Shown: positions 13,247-26,415, counted from the stretch's first letter. The stretch: 64,000 bases of DNA from Synaphobranchus kaupii (GCA_029718625.1 CM056376.1:92164899-92228898), one strand, 5' to 3'. The notes: generated from the letters alone by a model not told the origin. Numbers and translations are program-made.

Positions 13247-16200
13247 AACATCAAAGGCAGTGCTCAGTCTTCAGAAAATCAAAGATGTGACAGAGACAAC
13301 TTTCAATAATTCCACAATCTCACAGCAAAGATGCTATCACAGCAGTTTTGCTAGAGCTAATACAGTGAATTCCACAGCTCCTTCAGAGCTTGTTCGCCGC
13401 ACCCAGAGAGGAGTCTGGGAAAATTGAAAAAAATTGTTCTACCACCAGGTGTGAGGAAAACATCAAGGAAGAGATGCTCATGTGAGCACAAGCCAATGTA
13501 GTACGTTTCCAGTGGAATTATAATCAGTCAACAGACAAAGGTAGGGAAGCAGCGCTCGGGAACAAGGGGTCTGCACATGGCATAGTCCTGAGATCGCTTT
13601 GCTCTGTTGCGGTCAGTCAGGTGGACGTTTTCATAGCGGGTGTGATTGAAGCAAGTAATGAGCTCACCTCCATCACTGGCCCTGATGATGGTGATTTCCC
13701 ATTTTGCTGGTGGGAGAATGCATTCTTAATATATTACAAAACAAATTTCACAAGTGAGGACTTGCCCAACCTAAACAAAAACAATGTTAAGTGAATGACT
13801 GGATGGAATGATGTACGTACAGTACTCCATGTGCCATTAATAAGATTACAATACTTTACCCGTATTCCCCCAAATTACCTAATTTCCTTTTGTTGTAGAA
13901 ACTCATTGCCTTTCTCAAATTCACATTAAGCATTGATGAACCAGAGGCTTCTGAGCAACACGGCACAGGCAATTTGTATTAGATATATTTACGTGGAATA
14001 TATGGAAAGATAGAGGAAAGAACAGAAACCAACATGAAAGCTTTAGCTTGAATGAAAGAATGAAAGAAATTTCATGGCATAAACAGCTATTGAAACTCCT
14101 ACAGAGCTTTGAAGTTGTGCACTTTTTTGAGTGGCCAGTTGCTGCTCTGCAGCTTTGAACAGCCTTGAAAAAAATGTTTAAATGATTCGCTCGGATCTTT
14201 CACTTATGCAATGTGTGTGTGTTTGCTCAGACATGATTCAAATCTTGATATTTAAATAAGCTTTCCAGGTTTGAGAGAGACCATTCTACCATATCTTCAA
14301 GCAAATATCTGGGGGATGAAAAGACAAAGGTACAGCCAAATTACCCTGATATATCAATAAAGAAAAACCATGTGAAAATGCCTAGACATTGTGCAATATC
14401 TTATTCTCGCTGATAGGGATGACATTTTCCTTTTTTACCCTCTGATTGACCTAAAATTGCATAATTGGAGTTTCTGCGCTTAAAGGCCCTATGAAGACAT
14501 GCCCAATCAATTTCAGTTTGAAAGGAAGGAGAGTAGCAAGAATATTCTTTCCATCACATCAGTTGCTCTGTGTTAAATCCACTCTACAGTGCAGGACAAC
14601 ATCTGAACTGCTTTCTCTGATGTGAAATCTGTCGTATTATCACCATTGGTCAGCGCAAAACAGTTGGCTGATCCACAAATGTAAAGTCAGAGAACTTACT
14701 GAATATTATCATTCATTCTCGAAGATGATTTGCAGACTTTGATTTTGCTTGAAATGGATCCACACTGGGAATGTTGAAAAGCGGTTGTATCACATAATCT
14801 GAGTATATGGTAATGCTAATCACTTAACGGCAAATATACACTATGAAAGGAATGGAGACAGGTGGCATTAAAATGAAAAGGACAAAAAATTGCACATCAC
14901 AGCATGTGCTCTGTATGTCTCACGCCGCTAATGTGAAGTACTTACACTGCACCGATGACAGTTCCGCGGTGTAGATTCACACTTCTTCGGCCGATTCTAA
15001 TGAGCTCTTCCAGCATATTGAGTATGTGGGCTGTGCATTATATTATCCAAAGGCTTTGCTAAAGTAGGAGTTAGACCTTTGTGAAACTGATATAAGCACC
15101 AATGTTTCACATACCATTAAACGGTAGCGCCGCACCACTGCTCCGGGAATCGGGAGCACCACTACTCAATATTCACCTGACCTAACATTAAACTATAGTA
15201 TATGCCTTTTATTCAAGTGCTTTCTTTTAATAAAGCTGGCATGGCAAATTTTGAGCTGTGTTCCCACATGCTTTCAAATGCAAATAAAACAAATTTGCGC
15301 ACACTATCAAGACAGACGGCACATAACTGACAAGGAGGATTCTGAATCATTATTCTGATGTAAGCCGGTGAATATTGGCTGTAATTGGCTATCATTGAAT
15401 AACAGCTATTCATTGTCAGCCATTAGATTATGTTATTAGCTAATGTTATTCCCAGACCAACATCAATTCACTGTAAAGTCTTCTTGCACTGATGGCATAC
15501 ATTTTTCCCCATTGTCAGATGAGCTTTCTACATTTTTTCCCCAAAGTAATTAAGACATTTTGGGCCCTCAGACTACATTCCTTACACTGAGCATGGAATA
15601 AAGCTAGCGTTGTTCATGAGAAACTTCTCAATGCAATGTCAATGTCATCATAACTGAGAGCTCATAGCCAATGTTTTAACAGAGAAGGGCACAACATTAC
15701 CAAGTAGACAGGATTCTAAGAGATCCGCTGTTCAATACATTGAATACATTTTTTTAACAGCATTTGTTTCAGCCATTCATTATATATGGAAGACTACATC
15801 ACCTGTATTTCTCTCTGTCTTGTCTAGAAATGTATATGGTGGGGATTCATGTGATGTCTGACCCCTACCCATTCAAGTGAGGAATTCTCCTCTCTTTTTC
15901 TGTGGTATTTCACTATACTTGATGAAACGCAAACTCTAATGCTACCCTTAGGACAGCTTCATTGCTTTTGGTTACTGTATGCATTATTAATTGAATTCTG
16001 AATATGGAATGTACTCTTGAGTGATATGTGTTGATTCCTTTGTTAAGCACAAAATTTGATTGATTGACTGAGATTGCTGCCCCTATTTCTGTGAACCTCA
16101 AGCTGTTGGGAGAGGTCCCAGTGTCAGTGAGGGTCGAGTGACCAGTCATGTAAACATCTTATTTGGTATATTCCCCCACCTGGAAACGAAATCCATTTTT

Positions 16201-18089
16201 CACTGGATTTTGGGTCATAATTCAGTCTCTAGCCCAAAAAGCTTTCATGTTTGGAACAGCTGAGAGACACGCATCTCTTAGTAATAAGTTGCTAAAGAAT
16301 GTTGAGAATGAGAGTTCGCAATTGGCTATTTTTCAAATGTGAAAAGCAACACAAAATAATGCCAAAATGTCAGCATCTCTCCCAAACAATTAATTTAATT
16401 GGGAATTTCAGCCATGGCTTTTACAGGGTTTATTTGGTATACTCTGAATACTCAGAATACTGTGTGCTTGTAAAAGTCAGTGACTTAGAATAAATGAAAA
16501 TAAGCAAAGCTAACAATATCGCAGTGGGCAAAAAGAGGCAAAACTACATGGGTTATTTTAGAGATGACTACATGTAAGCCTTGTAATTGACCATTAATTC
16601 TTGTAATATTTGAGAGTAGGGCAGCTATACAGATCCTGGTCAGTGATGTATATGCTTTTAGAACATGGCAACATGAAATTAAAGATCCTATCCAGTCAGG
16701 CAGATCATTCTGTCTAATCTGTCTGACAAAAGCAGTGTTTGTCTGAAGTCACATGTTAAATCACTGTCAGGGGCCAGTTTTTAATGATCTTGAAGAGGGG
16801 GACAGAGAAAATGTACAGATAATATGCACCTGAGATAGAGAGAGCCACTGCCAGTGAAGTTGCTCTGATTAAATTGGCCTTTTCAAGTCAACTTACTGTA
16901 CTCCTTACTAAGTGGGCTGAAAAAGCCAACTTACTGTTCTCTTTATTATTTCTTCTTATTCCACATCAATTTTCTGTACGCTACTCTTCCTACAGCTTTT
17001 CAGCCATACCTACCAAATTTTGCCAGTAGCTTCACCTAGTATGGGATTGTGTAGCTTTTGCTTTTTGTGCCAATAGCTCAAGAGATTTCTTGAGATATTT
17101 ACAATTGACTAACATTGATGGAACGTTCAGAATCTGAAGAACACACTTGCAGCGTCACAATCACAGTCAGCTGCAGCTTCCACAAATACAGACCGTCTCT
17201 CTTGCAAAGCTTCTAATGGACGAAATCTATGGCGAGGTGAGTAATGTTAGCAATATCAATGTGAGTTCAACCAAAACTGAAAAAGGTGTGCCAATTGGAA
17301 AATCTTGTAAATAGCACTGCTGTGATATTTATAGTATGGCCACCTTACAAAGAATTAATGAGGAAAGCTTTTTAAAAATTATTTACTAAGCATTGTCTTG
17401 ACTCTTGACCAAACAATGTGAAATAACCCAACAAGGGGAAGTATTGTTCTCAGACAAAATATGGAAATATAAGTAAAAACCTAACCAATCAAAAATGGTG
17501 TTCACATTAAATAATAAAATACAAATACATGTATAAATACATTGTCCAGCAACATTTTGAAGAAAATTGCCATTTTCTTTGCTTACTTAAGGTCCTCTGA
17601 GCTTTAAAAGAAACAGCGTGAGTGAGCAGAAAGCAAATTCAAAGTGGTATTAGAATCAAAAGATGATTTATGAGCAGGAAATTGTATTCAACTGTTGTGT
17701 GACTCTTGCAATGAAGTCTTTCCCAATAAAGTGTTGACAAGAAGTATGACTGGAGAATGAGTATGAACCCAGAGTGGTGAGTAGGAGTCATAAAAGGAAG
17801 GTAGAGATTTGATAAACAGGAAGTTAGGCTGTGATAAAAAGGGAAAGTTGTATTAAAGAGATATAGGGAGTTTGGAGAGTGTGATAAAGGGTAAAAGACA
17901 ATGTGTTAAAAAATAAAATGAAGGTGTGATAATGGATGTAATGCATTATGAAGAAGTGGAGCTAATAAATAGGAAGAGGAGCATTATAAAATGGAAGTTG
18001 AGATCAGAGGCAGTTCAGGGAAGAGGTAATATATACGTAGGAAGAAGGGCTATGAGAAACAGGAAGTGGGGCTGTGATAAATAGTTGAC
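13247..18089. other. long non-coding stretch; purine-rich degenerate repeats at right
   Basis: No exon was recognised in 4.8 kb. From about 17750 to 18080 one strand is strongly purine-rich. It repeats variants of GGAAGT..GCTGTGATAAA at irregular spacing, which looks like a decayed minisatellite. Confidence 0.4.
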
Positions 18090-18243
18090 AATTGGGCTCC
18101 TAGGTTGATAAGCCTGTTATGATTAATGATGCACAATTGGCTCTAGCATCGCCCAGGAAGGGTAGGGTTATAGTCGACCATACAGTGTTACCAATACAAT
18201 ATGATCGGGCATTCCAAATTGTGGACTAAAAAGGGGGAAGAGG
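18090..18243 (+). repeat. 3' part of tRNA-derived SINE, second family
   Basis: CACAATTGGCTCTAGCATCG followed by ATGATCGGGCATTCCAAATT matches the tail of the copy at 38150-38545 (reverse complement there). The head is missing. Confidence 0.6.
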
Positions 18244-18425
18244 ATTCCAATGCATAAAAAGGGCATGGAGGCCTTTCGCAGAAATATACAATGGAATAAA
18301 GACAAACAGATGACAAAGACAGGCAGAAAGAGAGAATGAAAGGAAGAAGGAACCCTAGCAACAGGGGAGTCACTGAACCAACGAAGAAGACGGTGAGGTG
18401 GCTTTAGAAGTGGGCGGGGACTCAC

Positions 18426-18627
18426 CATTAAAGTTGACGGCCCGGATGTGGGGTGAGCAGCTCCTTGCCATCGATGTTGCTCATGCGGGAGCAGAGGCCT
18501 GGGACCCCAAAGCACAGTTCCCGGTGCATGCGGTGCAGGGCGTGGGCCATGGCGTACACTGCGTCCATCACAAACTGCACCTTGCCCTCCTGCTCATAGC
18601 TGGAGTCCCTGCCCACCTTCTCCAACC
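18426..18627 (-). CDS. grm8: grm8 internal exon with a one-base frameshift
   Basis: The exon encodes [48 protein letters not shown], and then in the +1 frame HIRAVNFNG. The Lys of EGKVQFV matches the glutamate-binding Lys of the family (Lys-405 in mGluR4). The acceptor is CATGCAG and the donor AATGGTGAGT. Both are phase 1, so the exon should be a multiple of three (201 bp), but it is 202 bp. The extra base maps to the GGGG run at 18450-18453 on the plus strand. Read as given, the frame ends in TAA just before the donor. A miscalled homopolymer is the simplest explanation; a real disruption is possible. Two conserved prolines near the two cysteines are replaced (CFG, CSR), which hints at a diverging paralogue. 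Confidence 0.88.
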
Positions 18628-20724
18628 CTGCATGACACGGGAGGTAATATTTATGCTCAGTCTCCATTCACTTTTTTACACAACAAAATGTCTCGTCCTT
18701 GGCTTATAGATCAGCTTTTCTTGAAAAATGTACCGTTTGCTTTTGAATGAATGTGCTCATAACAAAAGAAAATCTTCCAGAACATTTTCTGTCATTTCTG
18801 ACAAATAGCAGGCTTCATTTTGTGGAGTCTGAACATCTGTGCACACATGCTCTCACACATGCACGCGCACACAATCATGCATAAACGCACACATGTGCAT
18901 ATCCACACACACATACACCTTCTGATGAGATGTAACATAGTCAACATAGATTACCTTAAATATCAATTAAATATATTTTTGATAAAGTCTTTCGATTGAG
19001 GTGCTAGAGGAGACCAGAATCAAACAAATGGCATGTTTAAGATACAATAAATTATTTACAGCTATTGTGTGGACCTAATGGTAAACATAAAGGTTAAATA
19101 ATTCACATAACTTTCAATTGAAGTCATAGAGCTTCCATTCATATCAAATACCTTTTCATGCTCAAGTCATTTATATGTAATGGTTCATTTTTGGTCATGT
19201 CTCAGTGATCATTATTCTGACAGTTAACAGCATGCTTATCAGCACAGTTTTATGACTCATGAGAAATATTTTTATTTGATTTTCTCAGCTCTACTGCCGT
19301 ACTGTGTTCGCTTCAGGCAACAGAAAAGAAAAGAAAATAAAAACAAGGTGCAGCAAGGTGAATGAACAAGTCCTGCAAGCCTTCAAAATCAATGAATGTG
19401 TCAGAGAGGAATTAATAGAATCTTGTAAACAAAATTCAATTTAATTTTATAGCAGCTGCAGGTCTGGGGGACTTGTCTGAGAGTTCCTCCAAAAAAAAAA
19501 AAGAAACAAGACTGATTACTTGGCTATAGTTCCGTAATGAATTAGGCTTGTGCAGCAACAGAGAATTCATGTCAGTTACAAAATAGCAGAGCGGGAAATG
19601 GTGGGACAACCTTATTTCTGGATTTCCTTGTCATCAAACCCCAGCCTGACACCCTGGGAGATGGGGTGGTTAAGAAGGGAAATAATCTGTGAGTTTGGTC
19701 TGATAGGAAGGAAACAACAACTGCTCCAAAAATGCTCCAATCCAAGGGACACAACTTGTTCTGCCGTTGTGCTAATAATATCTGGCTCAGCTGTGCAGAA
19801 AACAGCACGGCTCCAGAGATGCAGGCACGATAGGTATTGCTTTCTGATAAGATCATGAGAGTACACCTGTGCAGAATGTTATGTCAGACTCATTTCACTT
19901 CACTGTACTGTTATCTTTTAGCAGAAACTAGACTTAGACTAAAACAGTAGACTTAGTTATCAGCAGACAAACATATCCAACATACTACAATTAGGTTACG
20001 GGCTATACAATCTACTACACAATGATGTGCAGATACAAATTCTGTATTCAAATTTATGAAGCAAACTATATGAAGCATGTTATAATTTATAGATTTAATT
20101 TATAATTTATAGATTCAGGTATAGATTTGACTGGTAAAATAAGATTCAATACAATTATTTGAAGAATAATCAGGTAATATGCACAGGTACAACCTCACTG
20201 GACAAGTTGCTTTGAAGTTATGCCTACTTGAAGTGTCTTTACTTGCTTTGGACCACAAACCCTCTAATGCCCCTATAACTGTCATAGTTAAGCGGGTAGA
20301 CCGCCAGAAACGTCTGTAAACATCTTGGAAAATATTGTCCGGGGCAATCAAAAGCATACATTAAAACTGAAATGATATTTTTTAATAAAACATGAAAAAG
20401 TGAACTATCCTTTTAAAATGGTAAAAGGTATGAAACTGAAAAAAGTTAAATCGATCAAAACCATAATAATTCCGTTCTACATCATACAAACTGCCTACCA
20501 CTGTGGTAAAATGGCTTTGAATAAAAAAATTCAATAAAAAATAAAATGTTTATTTTACAATACTGAGGAGTTGGTGCATTGGCGTTCGTAAAAAATAAAT
20601 GAATAATTAAATAAATAAAAATAAATCCATCAAATTTCCATCTAAAACACGCAGCTGTATGTCCAGGCGTTACTGAGTTATTCAGAAAAAGATCCAGATC
20701 CAATAGTTGGCTCCAGATCCAGAT
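18628..20724. other. intron of grm8, no recognised feature
   Basis: It holds a CA-rich patch (18840-18920), a short poly-A run at 19491 and a local duplication of TATAATTTATAGATT at 20080-20115. No coding signal was recognised. Confidence 0.5.
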
Positions 20725-21150
20725 TTAATGGGTGGCTCATTCAGTAAAGGCACCACACTGTGGTGCATGGATGAGCCCCATGGTCTTGGATCGAATCTGG
20801 ACTGTGCCAGTGGCGACTGTGGCCAGTAGCTCCATAGGGACTGGTGATGGCCTCAGACAGGGTATGGGGCAGTTCAGGGGTCTGTGTTTCATCACTCTCT
20901 AAGGACCCCCCACTGTTGGAGCTGGTTGATCGGCAACATGTCAGAGCCGCATGTGAAAGGTCCTCCTCTGACTCCATTCCAAGCTTGACTGTAGTCTGCG
21001 ATGTTAGAAGAAGCAGCTGGTGACACCACGAGGAGAACATACACGTATGTCTACACTCTCCCGACTTGTCAGTGGGGTTCCCACATGAACATGTCTGCAG
21101 TTGCAGACAATTGGACTTTGCAAATTAGGGTGGGAATTGGATGTGTTCAG
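20725..21150 (+). repeat. full-length tRNA-derived SINE, second family
   Basis: The head reads GTGGCTCATTCAGTAAAGGC (box-A-like) and TTGGATCGAATCTGG (box-B-like), then a body, and the tail CAATTGGACTTTGCAAATT. The 99-codon frame on the other strand is a by-product. Confidence 0.65.
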
Positions 21151-21914
21151 CCTCACATTCGGCATCAACTTCATTTATTTATTTATTTTTTAAAAAAGGT
21201 CAAAATCCTTTCCATCCTGTACAGTATTCATGTTTAAACTCAGGCCCTTCTGATGTTTTGCCCGGGTGGTAAGAAATCACACTGACTGAACAGGTTCATC
21301 TTTCAAATCCATTCAATTTTGAAAAGCAACACTGCTTGAAGAAAGAGATAAGGCAAAGCATAACTTATGATGAGTCTCGGCAGTGAAATTGGATATTGGC
21401 TTGACAATATTTAATTATCTCAAGAGAAGAACTAGCAGTAAAAAAAAGTTTCCCCCCATTGCATCATACCAAACATTTAATTTGGCTAATATCATGTTTG
21501 AACTCAACCTGTCACACTCATATTTAAACCCTTCTCCATCTCAATTCTCTCACATGGAACACTCTTGGACTTACCACATTTAAATAAGATTCAGTCAAAT
21601 GATTAGCATTCCTTATTGACTAGTAAGGTTGTGACAATATTTATTTTATGTTGATAGTCCTATGTCAATCTTCCAAATTGATGCCACAGGCTAATAAACA
21701 TCTGCATTAAATTTGCAGCCAGGTCCATTTGGAATGTTTAACAAGCTCTGGGAGTATGCTCAGCTCATATTATGCATTTGTATTGTTCAATCGTCTGTCA
21801 CAGTTTTTTTTATTATTATTATTTTGCATATATTACTCAAGCAAGCACGAAAAAACAGGCCAAAATAGTGTTGTGGTCTGTAAGCTAAAGGAAAATATTA
21901 GAAATAGTTTTTAA

Positions 21915-22265
21915 TGGTTTTCCCCCCATTCTCCCAGCTCAATAGTGCTCATGTGGCAGCACTCATCGCAACCTCCATCATCGTTTTGCGTGTTCTCCTC
22001 TGAGGCAAGGTGATGTCACCATTGCATCGTTTCACACTGCAGTTGACAAGTTGCGCTTACACAGACATGAGTTGGAGGAAGACATTTTACATTCAACAAG
22101 TGAAACAGGAGCCTCATATCTACCAGCAGGGGTTGCTGGTGTGCCATGAGATGTTGTCATCCCCAGCTGGCTGAAATCCCCCTGGGTGATGCCAGGGCCA
22201 ATTATGTGTTGCCCCATTTGCACTGGCAGGGTCTGGATTCAATACCAGACCATGGGGCCCATCCT
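21915..22265 (-). repeat. tRNA-derived SINE, second family
   Basis: On the minus strand it starts near GGATGGGCCCCATGGTCTGG with box-B-like GGTATTGAATCCAGACC and runs into AATTGGCCCTGGCATCACCC. It ends in GAGCTGGGAGAATGGGGGG. The same module order occurs at 20725 and 38545. Confidence 0.65.
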
Positions 22266-23184
22266 TGCACTAGTCCAGCATCCTAACAGGATGAGCTTCT
22301 TTTTTATGAAGACCTTTTCCATTTTACTATCAGTAGTGACTGTTTAGATATGGTATGTCAATATACATGCATAACTTTTTACCTGAATAAGTAAATCAAT
22401 TAATAATTTGTTTCTTTTGCAAATGGCCCATGTATAAAAAGTGTATTCATTCAAAGGCAGGTTTGTTGGATTCAATTAATATTTGGATATTTTTGCAAGT
22501 AAAATTTTGAATCCAGGCCTTATTAACCGGGGAACACCAAGGAGTAACTGTGCCATAGTCTACAACTTAACAAATGCCCTTGGCCCTAGAAGAAGATATG
22601 ACAGCTGTCTCAGTTTAAATGATTGCTTGACAAAATAAAGACCACACTAATAAGGAAATACTTGCATGTCCTAAACTAACAGGGACTGACTGTTTCAGCT
22701 AATCTATGAAGAAATATATATATTTCATCACCTTGAGTGATTGATGGCGACAAGGATGACAGACAGCTTAATTACTGGAACATGCATCTCAATTAAACCT
22801 CACTTACGGACGCAAATTTAATTCCCCCTTTGCCAGCCAGAACTACTTTCAGTGGAGGGGCACCATTCCTTTCTTTCAAAGGGGCACCATTCCATTTCAA
22901 AATGTAAATAAGATAAATTACAGAATAATTACAGGCGACAGTCTTTTGTGATAAGATTTAAAGAAACACACACAGATACACAAAACAGGAGACAGCCATT
23001 TCCAACAGTCCTCAATAATATTTACATCAATGCCATCTTATTATCAATCCAGATTTTCTATCACACTTTTTTTTTTTTTTTTTTTTTACCACATCTTGTC
23101 ATTACAGCTGACACACTAATGACAAGTCAGCCCTGTGCTGGCCCTGACAACTGACACTGCATAAATAATTGAGAAAATGAGGAT
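22266..23184. other. intron of grm8, poly-T run
   Basis: It contains a short duplicated GGGGCACCATTCC (22857 and 22882) and a 19-20 base T run near 23068. No gene recognised. Confidence 0.5.
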
Positions 23185-23189
23185 ATTAG

Positions 23190-25010
23190 TGTAATGGGGC
23201 GTGACGTGTGAAGTAGGAGGAGCCAAACGCAGCAAGGGGATTCTTTAAGCCCTTAGGGCCACTAAGGCGGGATACCCCGCAGATAAGGGAGGAGAATACA
23301 ACGAACACACACACCACAGCTACAGACCGGCTCACTGTTGCATACCAAAGAGTATAAACACGACCGCCTGGTTTCCTAACCAGAAAACCCAACAAGGTGA
23401 AAGGGAACAAAGAACTGCTACCCCATACTTCTACAAGCTAAGTAACCAACAAGTAAGCCGGAAATAGAACGCCCTGTCTCGATAACGAGACGCATAAGAA
23501 CAGGCGAGTAGCGCAAAGGCACAAATAAACACTGAAACGATACGATTGTTTCAGAGGAGGCGAAAGAACAGATATAACGTTCCGTGGCTACTTCCATAAG
23601 CAAACGGTCACATGCAGAACATAAAGGAGGTAAACCCCCGATCTCCCCAGGGGGGAAGAAACATTTTACAGGCGAGCCAACGGAGCACCGCAGTCCCATA
23701 GCTTTACCAGCACAATGACAAGCCCAACAGAAAACCACGCCTCAGCCTCCCAGTAAGGGGAAATGTAACGAGGCGAACAGGAACGGAGATTTAACGTTCC
23801 ACGGCTAGTTTAAGGCTCGCAGTCAAACGCAAACATGCCCAAAACATCGCCCTGTCTCCCTAAGAGACGAATTGCACCGAAGGGCGAACAGAACTACAGT
23901 TCCGAACAGAATAGCCCAAATCTCCATACACGGAAAAAGAGCACAAAAGACGATGGGACAGCTGCACCGAAACTATCGGCTAACTGACTTACACAAGCAC
24001 AAATACAAGCCCTGCCTCTCAGTAAGGGGAAATGTAACGAGGTGAACAGGAACAGAGATTTAACGTTCCATGGCTAAGATAGAGGCTCGCTGTCAAATGC
24101 AAACATGTCCAAAACATCGCCCGGTCTCCCTAAGAGACGAATTGCACCGAAGGGCGAACAGAACTACAGTTCCGAACAGAATAGCCCAAATCTCCATACA
24201 CGGAGAAAGAGCACAAAAGACGATGGGACAGCTGCACCGAAACTATCGGCTAACTGACTTACACAAGCACAAACACAAATACAAGCCCTGCCTCTCAGTA
24301 AGGGGAAATGTAACGAAAAACCCCGACTCACAACAAAGGGGGACGTAGTCCATGAGAAGGAGACAAAACAAGAAATAACCGTACCAAAGCTACTCACTGG
24401 CTCACAGTAATCCGGAAATGAGTGGAAGCAAAACGCCAGGTCTCTCAGTAAGAAAACCAAATAACAGGCGAAGATGGACCAGAGAAACTACTACTCTATA
24501 CTTCTACGAGCTAAGAACTAAGAAGAAGCGAAACGCCCGATCTCCCTATGGGAAGACATGTGCCGAAGGGCGAACAGAACTCCTGTTCCGAACAGAATCG
24601 CCCAAAAACTCCATACACGGAGAAAAAGCACAAAAAAAGGCAAAATAGAGCAAGATTTACGGTCCCAAACTTCTACGAGATAACCAACACCAAGCCAGCA
24701 AGAAATAAGCCCTGCCTCAACAAAGAGACGTTAACAATAGGCGAGTAGCCAAAATGGTACGAGAACTCACAGCCAACAATACACCACAGTATAAAACAAT
24801 AAACAAACGATGAACAATTAATGTCGAAGCCCCAAACGAAGGAAACGGTAGGCTTATATATCTCTCCGGCCACTACGCACAGGTGAAAATGCTTAACAGA
24901 AGCTCCGCCAACTCAGCAGGGCGGAGCAAGCATCTACCAAAAGGACAGCGCCCTCGCGTGGCCACAGAGGAAAACGACCGCATAGCAAAACAGGGTTCAA
25001 AACCATGACA
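23190..25010 (-). mobile_element. solo LTR, 1.8 kb, TSD ATTAG
   Basis: The element has TG...CA ends (TGTAATGG and CCATGACA) and is flanked by exact 5-bp repeats ATTAG at 23185-23189 and 25011-25015. Orientation is set by a TATA-like ATATATAAGCC on the minus strand (plus 24851-24860), about 150 bp inside the TGTCATGG end, as in the two sibling copies. The portion beyond the TATA box is long and built of repeats. Two copies of a roughly 270-bp block begin at 23751 and 24020, and each holds hairpin-forming CGAACAGAACTACAGTTCCG modules. No internal coding region or second LTR was seen, so it is a solo LTR. The superfamily is undetermined; 5-bp duplications fit Ty3/gypsy-, BEL- or copia-type elements. 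Confidence 0.82.
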
Positions 25011-25596
25011 ATTAGACTCAATTGAAGGAGAGAGGTGCGGGTAGACTGGGGTGGGGGCAATGGGGTGTGATGCGCAATACCTAAAATATATAGTAGAATT
25101 CTATAATAATAATAACACTAATAATTACGGATGGGCAAAACTCATAAAAACACTAAATGTTTACACTGTGCAAAAAAACTGCTACAGAGTGGACTAAATA
25201 AAGACTACAGCATTGAGAGCATACAACAGGCGTAACAAGGTGCTGGCTTTGCTGAATCTTAAAAAATAAATAAACATATAGGCCTATAGACTATATTCTA
25301 CACAGAAAAAACAGATAAAATATTAAATAGGCCTAATGTTTTATTTAAGTAATGACAAAAACTCTATACGGACGGGATAAGTTGTACGAGGGGAGGTGGG
25401 GTAGGCTAATGTAATTATTACCTGAAGATCTCCGTTATTTTATTCCCGTCCGAATGTGGCATGTCTGTAACTTTTACGGATTGGGCGCTCCCTCGCCAGT
25501 AAAGATGCCGGCGTCTTTAACCTACTGTTAAATGCCCTGTGAAAATAACCCCAAGTTCTAGCAATCCCGTGCTAAAAAATCAAGACGTTGCTTTAA
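25011..25596. other. intron of grm8, no recognised feature
   Basis: AT-rich spacer between two mobile elements. It ends in the TTAA target of the next element. Confidence 0.5.
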
Positions 25597-25870
25597 AGGG
25601 TAAGTTCGCTATTTTGGACCTTGGACCCTATTTGCGGTCCGTCTTCCATGAACCTGACCCATGAAGGTCCATTTTTTCGCTGATCGGTCCAGTATTGAGT
25701 TCGGTACAGATTTCCTGTAGGCTCTCACTGGGCTACAATGGAAGTGAACGGGGGCAATCAGAAATGTTCGATAAATGTGCTTTCATGTACAATAAATGAG
25801 ACGGGAAGCTCAGGGTGTATTGTTACCGGTCTCAGCATGCTCTCCTGTGAAATGTATCTCAATCCGAACA
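25597..25870 (+). repeat. left terminal inverted repeat of the THAP element
   Basis: It pairs with 27185-27454 read in reverse complement, with one-base indels at CATGAAGG/CATGAAG and GGGGG/GGGG. A 10-20 bp indel follows AATCAGAAATGTT. The inner part aligns again at TGCTCTCCTGTGAAATGTA. Confidence 0.85.
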
Positions 25871-26055
25871 TTTTTACGTGCTTGGCATGGCTTGGAAGTA
25901 AGCATTTCTCTGTTGCTTGTTTGCGCTGCACTCGCGGAGTACTATGTGTCGGGGGGTAGGGGAGCGGGAAGGCCGTTTACGAAACTATCTAGCTGAGCAG
26001 TCTGCGTTTGTTTACCTGCAGCAACGTAGGCTACAATTTCCACAAAAAAACTTGG

Positions 26056-26415
26056 ATGATGGATGACTATAATGATTACGAAGACGAAGAATTCAATTTT
26101 GACTTTGACGTTACTTGCTACAGATTTGAGCCAGAATACACGGACACGGAACTACAAGAGATGGATGATAAGAGAGCAAGAGAAGAGAGAGAGGCTGAAG
26201 TTGCGCAGGTAATGTTATCCGAAGTCGCTGCCGAGGCTAGACCAAGAATTTCGGGGGACTTTTGGTGTTCTTGCAAGAGGTGCAAGCAGATGCCCAGAGA
26301 GGAGGAAAGTTTGTGTTGTAAGGAGTGGGATCTGTTGCTACCGAATGCCATTGAAAACCTGGATGTATCCGTGGATGACACTGGATCATCTCCATTGATT
26401 ACCATTACACTATGA
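26056..26415 (+). CDS. P2X7 C-terminal-like cysteine domain protein, transposon-borne
   Basis: The ORF has 119 codons from ATGATGGATGAC. The acidic N-terminus is followed by YRFEPEYTDTELQEMD, a charged helix (KRAREEREAEVAQ), and then a cysteine cluster: WCSCKRC, six residues, EEESLCCKEWDLLLP. The W-C-x-C-x2-C...CC pattern resembles the start of the zinc-coordinating cytosolic tail of P2X7 receptors. That domain also occurs in many fish proteins unrelated to ion channels. Only the first half of the domain is present; the stop follows shortly after. The acceptor-like CCTGCAG at about 26023 could make this a downstream exon, and the frame stays open to 26008. AATAAA lies about 60 bp past the stop. 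The function is unknown; nucleic-acid or protein binding in the transposon life cycle is a guess. Confidence 0.6.
   Translation: MMDDYNDYEDEEFNFDFDVTCYRFEPEYTDTELQEMDDKRAREEREAEVAQVMLSEVAAEARPRISGDFWCSCKRCKQMPREEESLCCKEWDLLLPNAIENLDVSVDDTGSSPLITITL

Noticed and set aside
23190..25010. Inverted-repeat DNA transposon instead of an LTR
   Set aside because: Terminal similarity is only the TGT(A/C)ATGG octamer; TG/CA ends, 5-bp duplications and a conserved TATA position in three copies favour an LTR.
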